The notes: a model not told the origin generated them from the letters alone. A stretch of 56,459 nucleotides of DNA from Bacteroidales bacterium (GCA_016934055.1 JAFGTR010000088.1:1-56459), one strand, 5' to 3'. Shown: positions 42,365 through 51,374, numbered from the stretch's first letter. Program-made: numbers and translations.

Positions 42365-43315
42365 TTACCTGTTCTCATTAAGGTATTCATTTATGTTTTT
42401 AATAATGCCTTCAATAAGCCTTTCTCTTGATTCATCAGCGGCCCAAGCCAGATGTGGCGTAATAACAAGCCTTTCGGGATGCCGTAATGAAAAAAGCGGG
42501 TTCTTGGATTGGGGCGGTTCCTGCTCAAGTACATCAAGTCCGGCTCCTGCTATCAATCCTTCATCCAGCGCCATAGCAAGATCAGCCTCGTTAATGATGC
42601 CTCCACGGCCTGTATTCAAAAGAACAGCTGTTTTCTTCATAATTTTCAGCTGGTTATATCCCAATAAATTCCTTGTTTCAGGTGTGAGTGGACAATGAAC
42701 AGACACAATATCCGATATTGAAAGAAGCTCATTAAGGGCGAGATGAGGATATGGATTTGCAAGATTGCGGCCGGTAGTGGAATAATAGGATATCTTTGCT
42801 CCGAATACTGAGGCTGCTTCCGCAACTCTTTTGCCGATAGTGCCCAGCCCGATAATCCCTAAATATTTGCCGGACAGTTCAGTAAAGCATTTCTCAAAAT
42901 GTGTGAAAACGGGACTGCTAAAATATTTTCCTGACTTGGTGTACTCATCATAATAACGCGTGTGATTGAGAAGGTAAAATAAAAGTGAGAAAGTGACTTG
43001 TACTACGCTTTCAGTTGAATAACCGGTAACATTTTTTACCTGGACACCTTTATTTTTAGCGTAATCCAGATCAACGTTGTTTGTGCCTGTGGCAGCAATA
43101 CATATAAGCTTTAATGCCGGACATGAATCCATAACATGACCATCGATCAATACTTTATTCGTAATGAGAATGTCTGCATTTCCAGCATGCACGATAGTAT
43201 CTTCAGGCAAAGTAACGGGATAAGAGACAAATTCTCCCAATGCGGACAGTCGTGAAAGGTTATCGGTATGACCGACAGTACATGCATCTAAGAATACAAT
43301 TTTAGGGGCTTTCAT
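42365..43315 (-). CDS. D-2-hydroxyacid dehydrogenase (glycerate dehydrogenase-like)
   Basis: NAD-dependent oxidoreductase of 316 residues that interconverts a 2-oxoacid and a D-2-hydroxyacid. The Rossmann motif 'GLGTIG' is at 156-161. Catalytic residues are Arg237 ('NTGRGGIIN'), Glu266 or Glu264 in 'DVLEQEPP', and His288 ('ITPHLAWA'). The His is followed by 'AWA', common in glycerate/hydroxypyruvate reductases; phosphoglycerate dehydrogenases usually carry extra domains that are absent here. It may share a transcript with aguB and aguA (66-bp gap), though the chemistry has no evident link to polyamines. Confidence 0.9.
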   Translation of the reverse strand: MKAPKIVFLDACTVGHTDNLSRLSALGEFVSYPVTLPEDTIVHAGNADILITNKVLIDGHVMDSCPALKLICIAATGTNNVDLDYAKNKGVQVKNVTGYSTESVVQVTFSLLFYLLNHTRYYDEYTKSGKYFSSPVFTHFEKCFTELSGKYLGIIGLGTIGKRVAEAASVFGAKISYYSTTGRNLANPYPHLALNELLSISDIVSVHCPLTPETRNLLGYNQLKIMKKTAVLLNTGRGGIINEADLAMALDEGLIAGAGLDVLEQEPPQSKNPLFSLRHPERLVITPHLAWAADESRERLIEGIIKNINEYLNENR

Positions 43316-43397
43316 GTTGACTGTTTATATTACTCGTGCCTGTAAAATTAAAAAAAGTATTAAAACACTCATAACAGGTTTTAAACCCGTCAGGCCT

Positions 43398-43428
43398 TTT
43401 GTGAAATTTTAATAATATAATTAATTTG
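43398..43428 (+). promoter_or_regulatory. candidate promoter of the PagL-like gene
   Basis: TTTG (43398-43401) and TTAATTTG (43421-43428) are separated by 19 bp, the spacing of Bacteroidota promoters (TTG, about 19 bp, TAnnTTTG), with one mismatch in the -7 element. The start codon follows 35 bp downstream. Confidence 0.4.
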
Positions 43429-43463
43429 GCCGTTTATCTTCGTCCATCACGGGAGAACAGTTT

Positions 43464-44585
43464 ATGAGGATAGGAATACTGGCTGGCTTCTTAATGATTT
43501 TATCAGGAATCCTTGTTAATATTGTGGCACAGGATTACCACGATGATAAAAACCATGGTTTGTTTTTTAATGATCTGTATGTTACACCATCTTTTCACAC
43601 CGGTTTGGTCCTGCCGGAATACCAGTATTTTCTTTACCTTATTGAAGACCACGTGAGATCAGTGGGCCTTAATATCTCAAAAAGAACCTGGGGTAAAAAT
43701 GACTGGGAACAACTGTACAGGTATCCCGAATATGGGTTTTCCCTGTTCTATTCCACGCTGGGTAACGACAGTGTTTTTGGACGTGAAATTGCCTTATGCC
43801 CGTTTTTTAAATATCATATTTTTTCCAGGCATCGTTTTTCTGTTGATAATCAGATTGGTTTGGGAATTAGCTATGTTACAAGAAAATTTGACCTTGAAGA
43901 GAATTATAGCAATATCGCCATTGGTTCAAACCTGAACATCCACTTTAACTTCAGGCTGGATTTGAGTTATCAATTGCTGCAACGATATCGGGTTCACACA
44001 GGTATAGCATTTGATCACTTTTCCAATGCCAATATGCAGGAACCCAATGTGGGCATTAATTATCTGACTTCTTATATTGGTTTTGGTTATCGTATTGGTC
44101 AGGGCAGTAATCAGCAGATACATGAACTTGAGCCGCATAAAAGGGATCTTCATCTGGAACTGACATATGCTTTCGGCGGAAAACGCACGCGGGCTTTTCA
44201 ATCAACCTTCTTTTTTACATCTTCTGCTGCAGTTGAGATGAAATGGAAACCCTTTCGTGTGCTTCATATTGGACTTGGCGCTGACCTGTTTTACGATTCT
44301 TCAACAGAAACGGAAATGCTGGCACTGAATCTGACCGGTCATAAAGGTCATTACGATTTTCGAACAGGCCTGCATATTTCACAGGAGGTTTTGTATAATA
44401 AAATAAGCCTTATTATCCAGGAAGGAATTTATTTGTTCCTGATCGACAGGATTAACCATAAAACAATGTATAACAGGGGCATGGTGCGATATGCCCTGAC
44501 AGACCATATTATGGTGAGCATTTCTATGAAATCTCATTTGCATATTCTGGATTATCCGGAAATAGGACTGGGTTACCGGTTTTAA
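43464..44585 (+). CDS. PagL-like lipid A 3-O-deacylase (acyloxyacyl hydrolase family)
   Basis: Outer-membrane beta-barrel of 373 residues, related to PagL, which removes the 3-O acyl chain of lipid A and so tunes the cell surface. Signal peptide about 1-22 ('...LVNIVAQD'). The second half holds the family signature 'FDHFSNANMQEPN' with catalytic His185 and Ser187, and the chain ends in '...EIGLGYRF' with a terminal Phe. It is about twice the length of Pseudomonas PagL, as is usual for Bacteroidota members, with extra strands around both ends. The exact acyl target is inferred. A GIN-domain lipoprotein gene follows 24 bp later. Confidence 0.82.
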   Translation: MRIGILAGFLMILSGILVNIVAQDYHDDKNHGLFFNDLYVTPSFHTGLVLPEYQYFLYLIEDHVRSVGLNISKRTWGKNDWEQLYRYPEYGFSLFYSTLGNDSVFGREIALCPFFKYHIFSRHRFSVDNQIGLGISYVTRKFDLEENYSNIAIGSNLNIHFNFRLDLSYQLLQRYRVHTGIAFDHFSNANMQEPNVGINYLTSYIGFGYRIGQGSNQQIHELEPHKRDLHLELTYAFGGKRTRAFQSTFFFTSSAAVEMKWKPFRVLHIGLGADLFYDSSTETEMLALNLTGHKGHYDFRTGLHISQEVLYNKISLIIQEGIYLFLIDRINHKTMYNRGMVRYALTDHIMVSISMKSHLHILDYPEIGLGYRF

Positions 44586-44609
44586 TAAATTTACACATTA
44601 ATCTTTGGT

Positions 44610-45337
44610 ATGATTAAAGATACGCAGACATATCTCATTTTCATAATCTTCGCATTACTATTTGTTTCCTGCAAAGATAAGACAGTATATATACCTCTGA
44701 TTGTATTGCATTACCACCCTTCGAGGAAGTACAGGTCAAGAGTGTTTTTCATATTTATCTTAAACAGGATACGGCATATTCGATTACCATCAGGGGTAAC
44801 AGGGAATTTACTGAAGGTGTAAGGTATGAAGTGGAAAACGACCTGCTGATATTAAGCAACGAAACCCGCATGATGTGGATGAACCCGGAGAATCATATCG
44901 TTGAAATCTATATCTCCGCTGATCGGCCAAAGAAAATAATGGCTGAGGAAGCCTGTTTTATAGAAACTGTCAACCCTGTCATCACAGAAGAATTCGGATT
45001 TGTTTGCGGAAATAAATATGCTGAGGCCAGGTTTGAACTTGACAACGCCATATTTTATTTCTGGAATAACTTTCCCTGTGGGGGAAGGTTAACTCTGGAG
45101 GGTAAAACGCAAAGCCTGCGCTTGTGGAATTACGTGATCATGTCGGTTGATGCCATCAATCTGATAACCAGTCATGCTTTTGTTGAGAATCATTCCAAAG
45201 GTGATTGCTTTGTTAATGTTACAGGCCAATTGCAATATAGTATTCATGGAACAGGCAATATAGTTTTGTATGGCAATCCGGATGAAATTGTCCTGCTCGA
45301 AAAAACCTCCTCGGGAGAACTGATCAGAATGGAGTAG
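44610..45337 (+). pseudogene. GIN-domain (DUF2807-like) lipoprotein, frameshifted
   Basis: Two frames make one gene. The first (from 44610) gives a lipoprotein signal with lipobox 'LLFVSC' and 'KDKTVY'; the second frame carries the body, beginning 'SDCIALPPFEEVQVKS' and continuing in the frame that holds 'RYEVENDLLILSNETRMMW' and ends at 45337 with 'IHGTGNIVLYGNPDEI', typical of the GIN/head domain of surface adhesins. The break is at (TA)4, positions 44686-44693: removing one TA joins the frames as 'KTVYTSDCIALPPFEE' and gives a 241-residue protein. A GTG at 44831 could start the body alone, but would lose the signal. It may be a slippage switch, a real lesion or a sequence error. Confidence 0.82.
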
Positions 45338-45343
45338 TATAAT

Positions 45344-45447
45344 AGATTTGGTGATTTGATGATTTGATGACCTGCCCGACGGCAGGCGGGTTTGGTGATT
45401 TGATGACCTGCCCGACGGCAGGCGGGTTTGCTGATCTGGTGATTTGA
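45344..45447. repeat. composite octamer and palindrome element, left copy
   Basis: Octamers (AGATTTGG, TGATTTGA, TGATTTGA) lead into a 27-nt element at 45368-45394 that is repeated at 45404-45430 (period 36). Each holds the hairpin CCTGCC-CGAC-GGCAGG. Positions 45368-45402 are an exact inverted match of 51279-51313. Confidence 0.92.
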
Positions 45448-45455
45448 TGATTATT

Positions 45456-45561
45456 CGTGAACTGTGAACGGTGAACAGTAAACAGTAAACAGTGAACAGT
45501 AAACTGCAACACTGTGGACAGTCGACCATAGACCGTGGACCGTGGACTGTAGACTATTTAC
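45456..45561. repeat. heptamer arrays (NGTRAAC)n and (NGTGGAC)n
   Basis: Seven units of the NGTRAAC type (45456-45504; CGTGAAC, TGTGAAC, GGTGAAC, AGTAAAC and so on) are followed, after 8 bp, by seven diverged units of the type NGTGGAC (45513-45561; for example TGTGGAC, CGTGGAC, CGTGGAC, TGTAGAC). The two subfamilies share period and phase-defining AC end. Confidence 0.88.
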
Positions 45562-45602
45562 AGATTAACAGACTGACAGATTACGCAGCCATACACCAAA
45601 CC

Positions 45603-45644
45603 CACTACCCACTACCCACTAATCACTATTCACTATTCACTATC
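45603..45644. repeat. heptamer array (CACTATT)n overlapping the pectinesterase stop
   Basis: Six 7-bp units (CACTACC, CACTACC, CACTAAT, CACTATT, CACTATT, CACTATC). On the minus strand this is the AATAGTG unit of the array at 51168-51230. The last unit contains the TAG stop codon of the pectinesterase gene (45640-45642). Confidence 0.9.
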
Positions 45645-46629
45645 TCCTCCCCGTCCATTCTTCAACCGAAGGACCAACAGGATCAATGTATCTGAAAATC
45701 TGCTGAATCGTGAACTGACCGGCTTCACTTTCGGACAATAAATGACACCAAGGAACTCTTCCTGATGTATCTGATCCGGGCCCTGTATTGCCATACTCAG
45801 CATAGTAAGAAGTCTTTTCACGTGAAGGAATGGACCAGTTATTCCAACCCCGGGGAAAAATATGACTGCCCATATCACAATACAGAAAAGCTACCCTGGC
45901 AAAGTCTCTCCAGGGACGTCCAAGGTAAACTTTATCAACATCGGGTTTTGCAGTAAGCCTGCAATCAAGGAATACATATCCAAAAGGTTTCCCTTCGGGA
46001 GTGCTGGCTGCCGTAATATATGAATTGCTTTTGCTGTGAATTGTACATTGATGAAAGACAGCCGTAGCTGCACCGAAAATGAAATCAGTTGTTCCTTCAA
46101 TATAACATGAATCGTAGTATTGCCTTGAATTTTGTCCTGCTGCATACAATGTATCCTGGTGACCAAGGAGGCGGCAATTTCTGAAGGTGCACCGGTCACC
46201 ATCAACATGAAGTGCAACTGCCTGACCAACCGGACCTGCTGTGTTTTCAATCGTCAGATTTTCGGCATAGAAATCATGCCCTTCAACCAGCAATGTATAG
46301 GTAAAGAAAGTGCTGTTCCTTCCCCGGTTGATGCTGTTAAAATGATCATGCCACGATATTACGGTATGTTCCATGCTTTCGCCTATCAGAGAGAGTTTAG
46401 TATTCCAAGCAGGAACCCGCACCTTTTCATGGTAAACACCGTTTTTGATAAAAATAGAAATCCTGTGGTCAGGGAATGACTTGCAGGCATCAATGGCGGC
46501 CTGTATACTGGTATAATCGCCGCTTCCGTCAAGAGCAACCACTATATCGTAAGAATCAGCTCCAATAGCCTGACATGTTATGAGCATCAGAAATAAAAAC
46601 GAAGCTATAAGGTTCTTTTTGTCATTCAT
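45640..46629 (-). CDS. pectinesterase (carbohydrate esterase family 8)
   Basis: Exported enzyme of 329 residues that removes methyl esters from homogalacturonan. Signal peptide about 1-24 ('...LITCQAIGADS'; Cys19 is not in a clean lipobox). The parallel beta-helix carries the full active site: Gln136, Gln158 and acid/base Asp159 in 'GHQDTLYA', nucleophile Asp182 in 'GTTDFIFG', and Arg238 and Trp240 in 'LGRPWRDFARV'. It stands as a single gene, divergent from an aldo/keto reductase, with no pectate lyase or polygalacturonase nearby. Its stop codon lies in a heptamer array shared with the PD40 gene end. Confidence 0.95.
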   Translation of the reverse strand: MNDKKNLIASFLFLMLITCQAIGADSYDIVVALDGSGDYTSIQAAIDACKSFPDHRISIFIKNGVYHEKVRVPAWNTKLSLIGESMEHTVISWHDHFNSINRGRNSTFFTYTLLVEGHDFYAENLTIENTAGPVGQAVALHVDGDRCTFRNCRLLGHQDTLYAAGQNSRQYYDSCYIEGTTDFIFGAATAVFHQCTIHSKSNSYITAASTPEGKPFGYVFLDCRLTAKPDVDKVYLGRPWRDFARVAFLYCDMGSHIFPRGWNNWSIPSREKTSYYAEYGNTGPGSDTSGRVPWCHLLSESEAGQFTIQQIFRYIDPVGPSVEEWTGRR

Positions 46630-46680
46630 TTCATGATGTATTTATATTTATAATCGGGCGCTTCTTTCTTATGGTATGTT

Positions 46681-46688
46681 TATATTTG
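46681..46688 (+). promoter_or_regulatory. candidate -7 element of the aldo/keto reductase gene
   Basis: TATATTTG matches TAnnTTTG and lies 65 bp before the ATG at 46754. No TTG is present at the -33 position. Confidence 0.3.
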
Positions 46689-46753
46689 TAATAAATCAAA
46701 AGTATCAGTTTGTTTTTAATTTTACCAATACGAGGATCAATAAAAAATAGCAT

Positions 46754-47737
46754 ATGAAATACAGAACATTAGGCAGAACAGGCTTTAATATCTCAGAAAT
46801 CAGCTTGGGCACCTGGCAGGTGGGTGGCAAATGGGGTGAACCATTCAGTCATCAAAATGCGGATAAGATACTGAAAGCTGCTGTTGACAATGGAATTAAC
46901 TTTATTGATACAGCTGATGTATATGGCGACGGGGAAAGTGAGAAGGCCGTAGGAAGGCTTCTACGCTCGCATTCAGGAAAAATCCTTGTGGCCACAAAAT
47001 GCGGTCGCCGGTTGCAGCCTCATAACAATAAAGCCTATAATCCCAGGGTGTTAAGACAATTTGTTGAAGACAGCCTTAAGAACATTGGTGTTGATACCAT
47101 CGACCTGATACAGCTTCATTGCCCGCCTACCGAAGTATATTACAGGCCTGAGATATTTGCTGAATTTGATAAACTCATCAAAGAAGGCAAGATCAGGAAA
47201 CTGGGCGTAAGTGTTGAAAAGGTCGAAGAGGCCTTAAAGGCTATCGAATATCCGAATGTGGATACGGTACAGATCATTTTTAACATTTTTCGGCAAAGGC
47301 CGAAAGAACTTTTCTTTGAACAGGCCCGGAAAAAGAATATCGGTGTTATTATACGGGTTCCATTGGCAAGCGGGCTTTTAAGCGGAAAATTCGACATACA
47401 TACAAAGTTTTCACCTGGCGATCACCGTAATTTTAACCGTGATGGTGCTGCATTTGATAAAGGAGAAACCTTTGCGGGAATTGATTATAATAAAGGCCTT
47501 GAAGCAGTTGAAGAACTGAAAAAGGCATTCCCCGATACCAACCTGGCTGCATTGGCTTTGCGGTGGATTTTAATGTTTGAAGAAGTAAGCTGCATTATCC
47601 CCGGTGCTTCAAAGGTTGATCAGATATTATCCAATGTCAGAGCAACCTCAATGGATATCCTTAAAAAAGAAGAGATGGATATCATTGAAGCTATTTATTC
47701 ATCCCGGATTAAGAATGAAGTACATCATTTATGGTAA
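46754..47737 (+). CDS. aldo/keto reductase
   Basis: NADPH-dependent carbonyl reductase of 327 residues, cytoplasmic. The catalytic tetrad is visible: Asp52 and Tyr57 in 'IDTADVYGDG', Lys82 in 'VATKCG' and His122 in 'LIQLHCPP'. The cofactor-binding C-terminal segment 'CIIPGASKVDQILSN' is standard. The sequence belongs to the general aldo/keto reductase group of the L-fucose/L-rhamnose dehydrogenase-like or oxidoreductase YdbC-type proteins; the substrate is not evident. It is a single gene between a divergent pectinesterase and a convergent T9SS protein. Confidence 0.93.
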   Translation: MKYRTLGRTGFNISEISLGTWQVGGKWGEPFSHQNADKILKAAVDNGINFIDTADVYGDGESEKAVGRLLRSHSGKILVATKCGRRLQPHNNKAYNPRVLRQFVEDSLKNIGVDTIDLIQLHCPPTEVYYRPEIFAEFDKLIKEGKIRKLGVSVEKVEEALKAIEYPNVDTVQIIFNIFRQRPKELFFEQARKKNIGVIIRVPLASGLLSGKFDIHTKFSPGDHRNFNRDGAAFDKGETFAGIDYNKGLEAVEELKKAFPDTNLAALALRWILMFEEVSCIIPGASKVDQILSNVRATSMDILKKEEMDIIEAIYSSRIKNEVHHLW

Positions 47738-47755
47738 TTTGTTTTAAAAATACAG

Positions 47756-47780
47756 ATACTTCAGAGTATTATGAGTTTTT
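47756..47780 (+). terminator. weak candidate terminator after the aldo/keto reductase
   Basis: A five-bp stem ATACT/AGTAT with loop TCAG (47756-47769) is followed by a T-rich stretch ending near 47780. The stem is short and AT-rich, so support is weak; the location between convergent genes fits. Confidence 0.25.
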
Positions 47781-47816
47781 AATCAGATGACCGGGGGAAA
47801 CCACTTTACCGCCTGC

Positions 47817-49901
47817 TCAATTTCTCAGTATTTTTTTGATGTGCAGCTGATGGCCAATTTTCACTTTCAGCAAATATATCCCGAAATCATTCAATGCACC
47901 GGCCGGTAATATATGCCTGAAAATACCCGGTTGCACTCCCTGATTTGAATAATCGTATACTTTTATGCCCATTAGATTGAATAAGTCAATACATACGGAT
48001 TGCTGTTTATCTGTTTCAAATTCAATGATGATTTCCTTTTCAAACGGATTAGGATATATTGTAATATCAGAATCATAATGGTTTTCACTCACAACAGATT
48101 GAAACGTACTGACGGCATTTGATCTTGCTTCAGTATATGTTTCCTGGCCTGAAACCGCACATTGATGTTCAACAGCAAGCTGATAATAGCATGTGGTGGA
48201 AGATGTATCAGTATACTGGGTTTTTGTACTGGCAATTTCATCTATTTTTTCCATGGAATTGATTGAACTTCCTTTATAAATATGATAGGAACCGTAATTG
48301 AAACCTTCGTATGGCGACCAGCTGAGATTGTATGTGCCGGAAGTACCCTGGCTTAACTGCAGGTGTATCGGTTGATGCGGTTCACTGTAGAACGAATGAT
48401 TGCCACAGGTATCGACCGCGGTTATAACATATCGGTCAGCATACTTTGAAGGTTGTGATAACTGATCGGTATAACTGTTTATTTCCGATGCGGCCACAAC
48501 ATCGAGTTGAGCATATGCTCCTGAAACCGTGGTTTCTTTCAGGATAACGTATTCCATAATGTCTTCTTCACCGGATTTTTCCCAGATTATCTGGTTTTTA
48601 TTGCTGTCTGTCCTAACGGTGACCATGCATATTTTTGCAACTTCAGGAGGATCCGGAATGTTGACATAGACAACATCGCCTGCAATGCAACCTGCTTCGG
48701 ATCTGACAATAAGCGAAATATTACCGCTCTGTGTCACGTTACCAGTATAGGATGAACTTCCGGGTTGACTATTCCAGAAATAAGACAACGGAACACTACA
48801 GTTTGTAATAACCGGATTCAGCTCGAAATCCGTGTTTTTGCAAACCCGGATATCCTCTCCCAGAGAAACCTTCATTTTCGGATAAATGATGATCTTTCGT
48901 TTTAAGGTGTCAATGAATCCGGATTTTCTGGTAATAATCAGCATGACGTCTTTTTCTCCGGTATCGTTCCATATGATATTGCAGGAAATCTCACTTGAAT
49001 CAAGAATATTTCCTCCACTGGTCTGCCAGTAATATGTTGACACGGAATCCACAGGATAATCAAAGACCACCAGGGCTGTTTCTGTTGAATCACATAAAAC
49101 AGTGTCATTATAATCGGGATTTATACCTCCCGTCAGTCGGGCAAATCCGAAAGTCCTTCTGTCCTGCCAGGCATTATCAGCATTTTCAATCGGCGTATCC
49201 TGATCCCAGAACATCTGTGCTCCCCCTTCTATGTTTCTCCCGCCTTCAAGACCTGTCCCATCACCGTCGGCATCCGATACGCTGACATCAAATCCGATAA
49301 TGCCGTTGATTTTTGACAGCATATCCGGAATTTGTCCGATTTCGCTGGCTGCTGTCCAGGGAATCCCTGTTTCAATCTTCCACCCGGTTGCATAATTGTC
49401 CTGGTAAAAAAGGTAATCAAATATAGCTGCCCTGCCGGGGGTTTCAATGCCCACGTCACCCCTGTTAAAGCGTAATTCAATGGTACTTTGACTGTTGTAT
49501 GACGCTATTATGCTGTTTGTGTCCAGATCGATAAAAACTTCAACGCAATCCCATGTCCATGCATTTGCACCTCCAACGGGCATTGATTCTTCCACATCAT
49601 CGGTGACTTCCACGAACACATAGAGATAATCTTTGTCCCATGCAGCTTTAAAGATAGCGTTGAAATCAATGTCATCACCGTCTTCCAGGCCATATGGATT
49701 TGCAGCTCCGGCTCTTTTTGCGATCTGCATTGACTGGACCAGGCTATAATCGATTTCATCACCAATCCCGTCAATAATAATTCCGTTCGTGACACCGGGA
49801 ATATCCATTTCTCTGACCGGCTCACAATATTGTGCCCTGACATAATCCTTAAAGCAAATGCTTGTTGCTATTAGAAGCAATATATAAAAATACTTTTGCA
49901 T
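47817..49901 (-). CDS. secreted protein with CBM9-like domain, FN3-like domains and T9SS sorting domain
   Basis: Extracellular protein. I place the start at 49901, because 'MQKYFYILLLIATSICF' then gives a normal signal peptide; the frame is open to 49946, adding 15 residues (709 in total). The N-terminal half is a carbohydrate-binding family 9-like beta-sandwich (about 30-275 in the longer numbering; 'AAWDKDYLYVFVEVTDD', 'WDCVEVFIDLD', 'GFDVSVSDADGDG'). Ig/PKD-like modules with cysteines follow (about 280-425), then two fibronectin-type regions (about 435-620) and a T9SS type A sorting domain ('IYPNPFEKEIII...GIYLLKV...KKILRN'). No catalytic residues are evident, so binding is more likely than hydrolysis. 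Confidence 0.86.
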   Translation of the reverse strand: MQKYFYILLLIATSICFKDYVRAQYCEPVREMDIPGVTNGIIIDGIGDEIDYSLVQSMQIAKRAGAANPYGLEDGDDIDFNAIFKAAWDKDYLYVFVEVTDDVEESMPVGGANAWTWDCVEVFIDLDTNSIIASYNSQSTIELRFNRGDVGIETPGRAAIFDYLFYQDNYATGWKIETGIPWTAASEIGQIPDMLSKINGIIGFDVSVSDADGDGTGLEGGRNIEGGAQMFWDQDTPIENADNAWQDRRTFGFARLTGGINPDYNDTVLCDSTETALVVFDYPVDSVSTYYWQTSGGNILDSSEISCNIIWNDTGEKDVMLIITRKSGFIDTLKRKIIIYPKMKVSLGEDIRVCKNTDFELNPVITNCSVPLSYFWNSQPGSSSYTGNVTQSGNISLIVRSEAGCIAGDVVYVNIPDPPEVAKICMVTVRTDSNKNQIIWEKSGEEDIMEYVILKETTVSGAYAQLDVVAASEINSYTDQLSQPSKYADRYVITAVDTCGNHSFYSEPHQPIHLQLSQGTSGTYNLSWSPYEGFNYGSYHIYKGSSINSMEKIDEIASTKTQYTDTSSTTCYYQLAVEHQCAVSGQETYTEARSNAVSTFQSVVSENHYDSDITIYPNPFEKEIIIEFETDKQQSVCIDLFNLMGIKVYDYSNQGVQPGIFRHILPAGALNDFGIYLLKVKIGHQLHIKKILRN

Positions 49902-50113
49902 TTTTTTGATGATTTGGTTACTAAATGTATAAAAGATAACCAACATAAGAAAGATAATTTTGACATATTTCAGGTGAGGATGGCTGTTTCATCGATGATC
50001 CAAGTTTAATTATGCTTTTACTTTAAGAAGTGTTTTAAAGACGTATGTTTTTTTCAATTTTAAGACGCAACCATTGAACCGTTTTTTGAGTCATTAAATA
50101 AAAATTCATAATT

Positions 50114-51160
50114 ATGAGAATCATTGTTTTTGTATTTTCTTTTTCTCTGTTGCTATCCTCTTGCTGGGAAAGGCATAAATATGAAACCGGACATTTCACT
50201 GAAAGTGTCGTTAATTTCAGTGATGCCAACTCGGAATTTGATGATTATAATTCAACGGCCCCTTATATATATTATGATCAGCTTTTCCATTTTTCTTCAA
50301 ACCGGAAGAGTTATGGCATTGATTATGACATCGTTGGTGAAAAGATGTACATAGACTGGAGTAAAACAAAGGGCACACTTTCTATCGGAACAGACCTTGA
50401 AGATGACAGGTTTGACTATTTAATGCCCATGTTTGATTCCGTCAATACACCATGTAATGAATTAGGTCCGTATTCGCTGGGATACCGTAAAGAGTTAAGC
50501 AATACCGAAGTCATATGGACCGATATCATCATGTATGCCAGTGATTGTGAGGGAGATTTTGATCTCAAATTCATCTGTAGTCAGATGTTAAATACAACGA
50601 CCAATACATCCGTTAGTATTGGTTCACCTTGTGAGATCGGCCTGATCAATAATGAGGCCAATGAACTGTATCCGTCGTTTTACGGAACAGATTTTTACAG
50701 TACCGATGTATGGGGTATAGATCCCGGTAAAATTGAGAAGTTATTATATTGTTCCGACAAAAACGGGAATTTCGATATTTATGAAATTGATCTGCCATCC
50801 GGTGATGATATTGCAGATATACTGTCATATGAAATCCTGATAGAACCTGCTCTGTTAGCGGTCAGTTCCGGCAGTGACGATAAATGTCCGTTTGCAAACG
50901 GTAAATTACTGGTCTTTGCCTCAAACCGCCCTGGCGGTTATGGCGGCTTTGATTTGTATTATTCCAGGCGTGAAAACGGATCATGGTCAGCACCTGTTAA
51001 TTTTGGTGATCATATCAATACAGAATTTGATGAATACAGGCCGATTGCATTATATTTTAATGAATTCGATAATAACCTGATGATATTCTCATCTAACCGG
51101 CCGGGCGGGAAGGGTGGTTTTGACCTTTATTATACAGGTATTAAGCAGATGATTCGTTAG
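50114..51160 (+). CDS. PD40 beta-propeller lipoprotein
   Basis: Lipoprotein of 348 residues with signal peptide ending at Cys17 ('LLLSSC'). It has several WD40-like (PD40) blades; the last two are nearly identical in core ('FASNRPGGYGGFDLYY' and 'FSSNRPGGKGGFDLYY'). Such blades occur in TolB and in Bacteroidota outer-membrane proteins with OmpA tails, where they bind partners; here no OmpA domain follows and the chain ends shortly after the last blade. Cysteines near 150-175 may form disulfides. Neighbours give no clear partner: the gene is divergent from the CBM9-like T9SS protein and followed by repeat arrays. Confidence 0.82.
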   Translation: MRIIVFVFSFSLLLSSCWERHKYETGHFTESVVNFSDANSEFDDYNSTAPYIYYDQLFHFSSNRKSYGIDYDIVGEKMYIDWSKTKGTLSIGTDLEDDRFDYLMPMFDSVNTPCNELGPYSLGYRKELSNTEVIWTDIIMYASDCEGDFDLKFICSQMLNTTTNTSVSIGSPCEIGLINNEANELYPSFYGTDFYSTDVWGIDPGKIEKLLYCSDKNGNFDIYEIDLPSGDDIADILSYEILIEPALLAVSSGSDDKCPFANGKLLVFASNRPGGYGGFDLYYSRRENGSWSAPVNFGDHINTEFDEYRPIALYFNEFDNNLMIFSSNRPGGKGGFDLYYTGIKQMIR

Positions 51161-51230
51161 TAGTTAGTGAATAGTGAATAGTGAATAGTGAATAGTGAAT
51201 AGTGAATAGTGAATAGTGAATATTGAATAG
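51161..51230. repeat. heptamer array (TGAATAG)n after the PD40 gene
   Basis: Directly after the TAG stop (51158-51160) come TAGTTAG and then nine units, seven of them perfect TGAATAG (51168-51116+; last units TGAATAT and TGAATAG end at 51230). The same unit in reverse orientation forms the array at 45603-45644. Confidence 0.95.
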
Positions 51231-51254
51231 CTATCTGATTTACCATTGAATTTT

Positions 51255-51374
51255 CAAATCATCAAATCAGCAAATCACCAAATCACCAAACCCGCCTGCC
51301 GTCGGGCAGGTCACCAAATCACCAAACCTGCCTGTGCTGCCGCTACGGCAGGCAGGTCACCAAATAAATAAATC
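51255..51374. repeat. composite octamer and palindrome element, right copy
   Basis: Octamers CAAATCAT, CAAATCAG, CAAATCAC, CAAATCAC (51255-51286) lead into the 27-nt palindrome element (51287-51313), which is the exact reverse complement of the left copies. A second, different hairpin follows (CCTGCCTG 51327-51334 with CAGGCAGG 51349-51356), and then CAAATAAATAAAT. Confidence 0.92.

Larger units (their letters stand above)
45338..45639. other. 302-bp gap filled with tandem arrays and palindromes
   Basis: No gene. From left to right it holds octamer units (TGATTTGR), two copies of a GC-rich palindrome, and at least three heptamer arrays, ending in the stop codon of the pectinesterase gene. 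It separates two convergent genes. Confidence 0.85.

Noticed and set aside
44831..45337. Separate gene starting at GTG 44831
   Set aside because: The same frame is coding for at least 40 codons upstream (PPFEEVQVKS and on) and lacks a signal on its own; the one-TA repair gives a complete lipoprotein.
45089..45529. Minus-strand ORF over the repeat region
   Set aside because: Its protein is a translation of the tandem arrays (repeating VYCLLFTVH and SGRSSNHQ) and overlaps the GIN-domain gene.
45344..45644. CRISPR array
   Set aside because: Units of 7, 8 and 36 bp repeat without unique spacers of constant length, and no cas gene is present.
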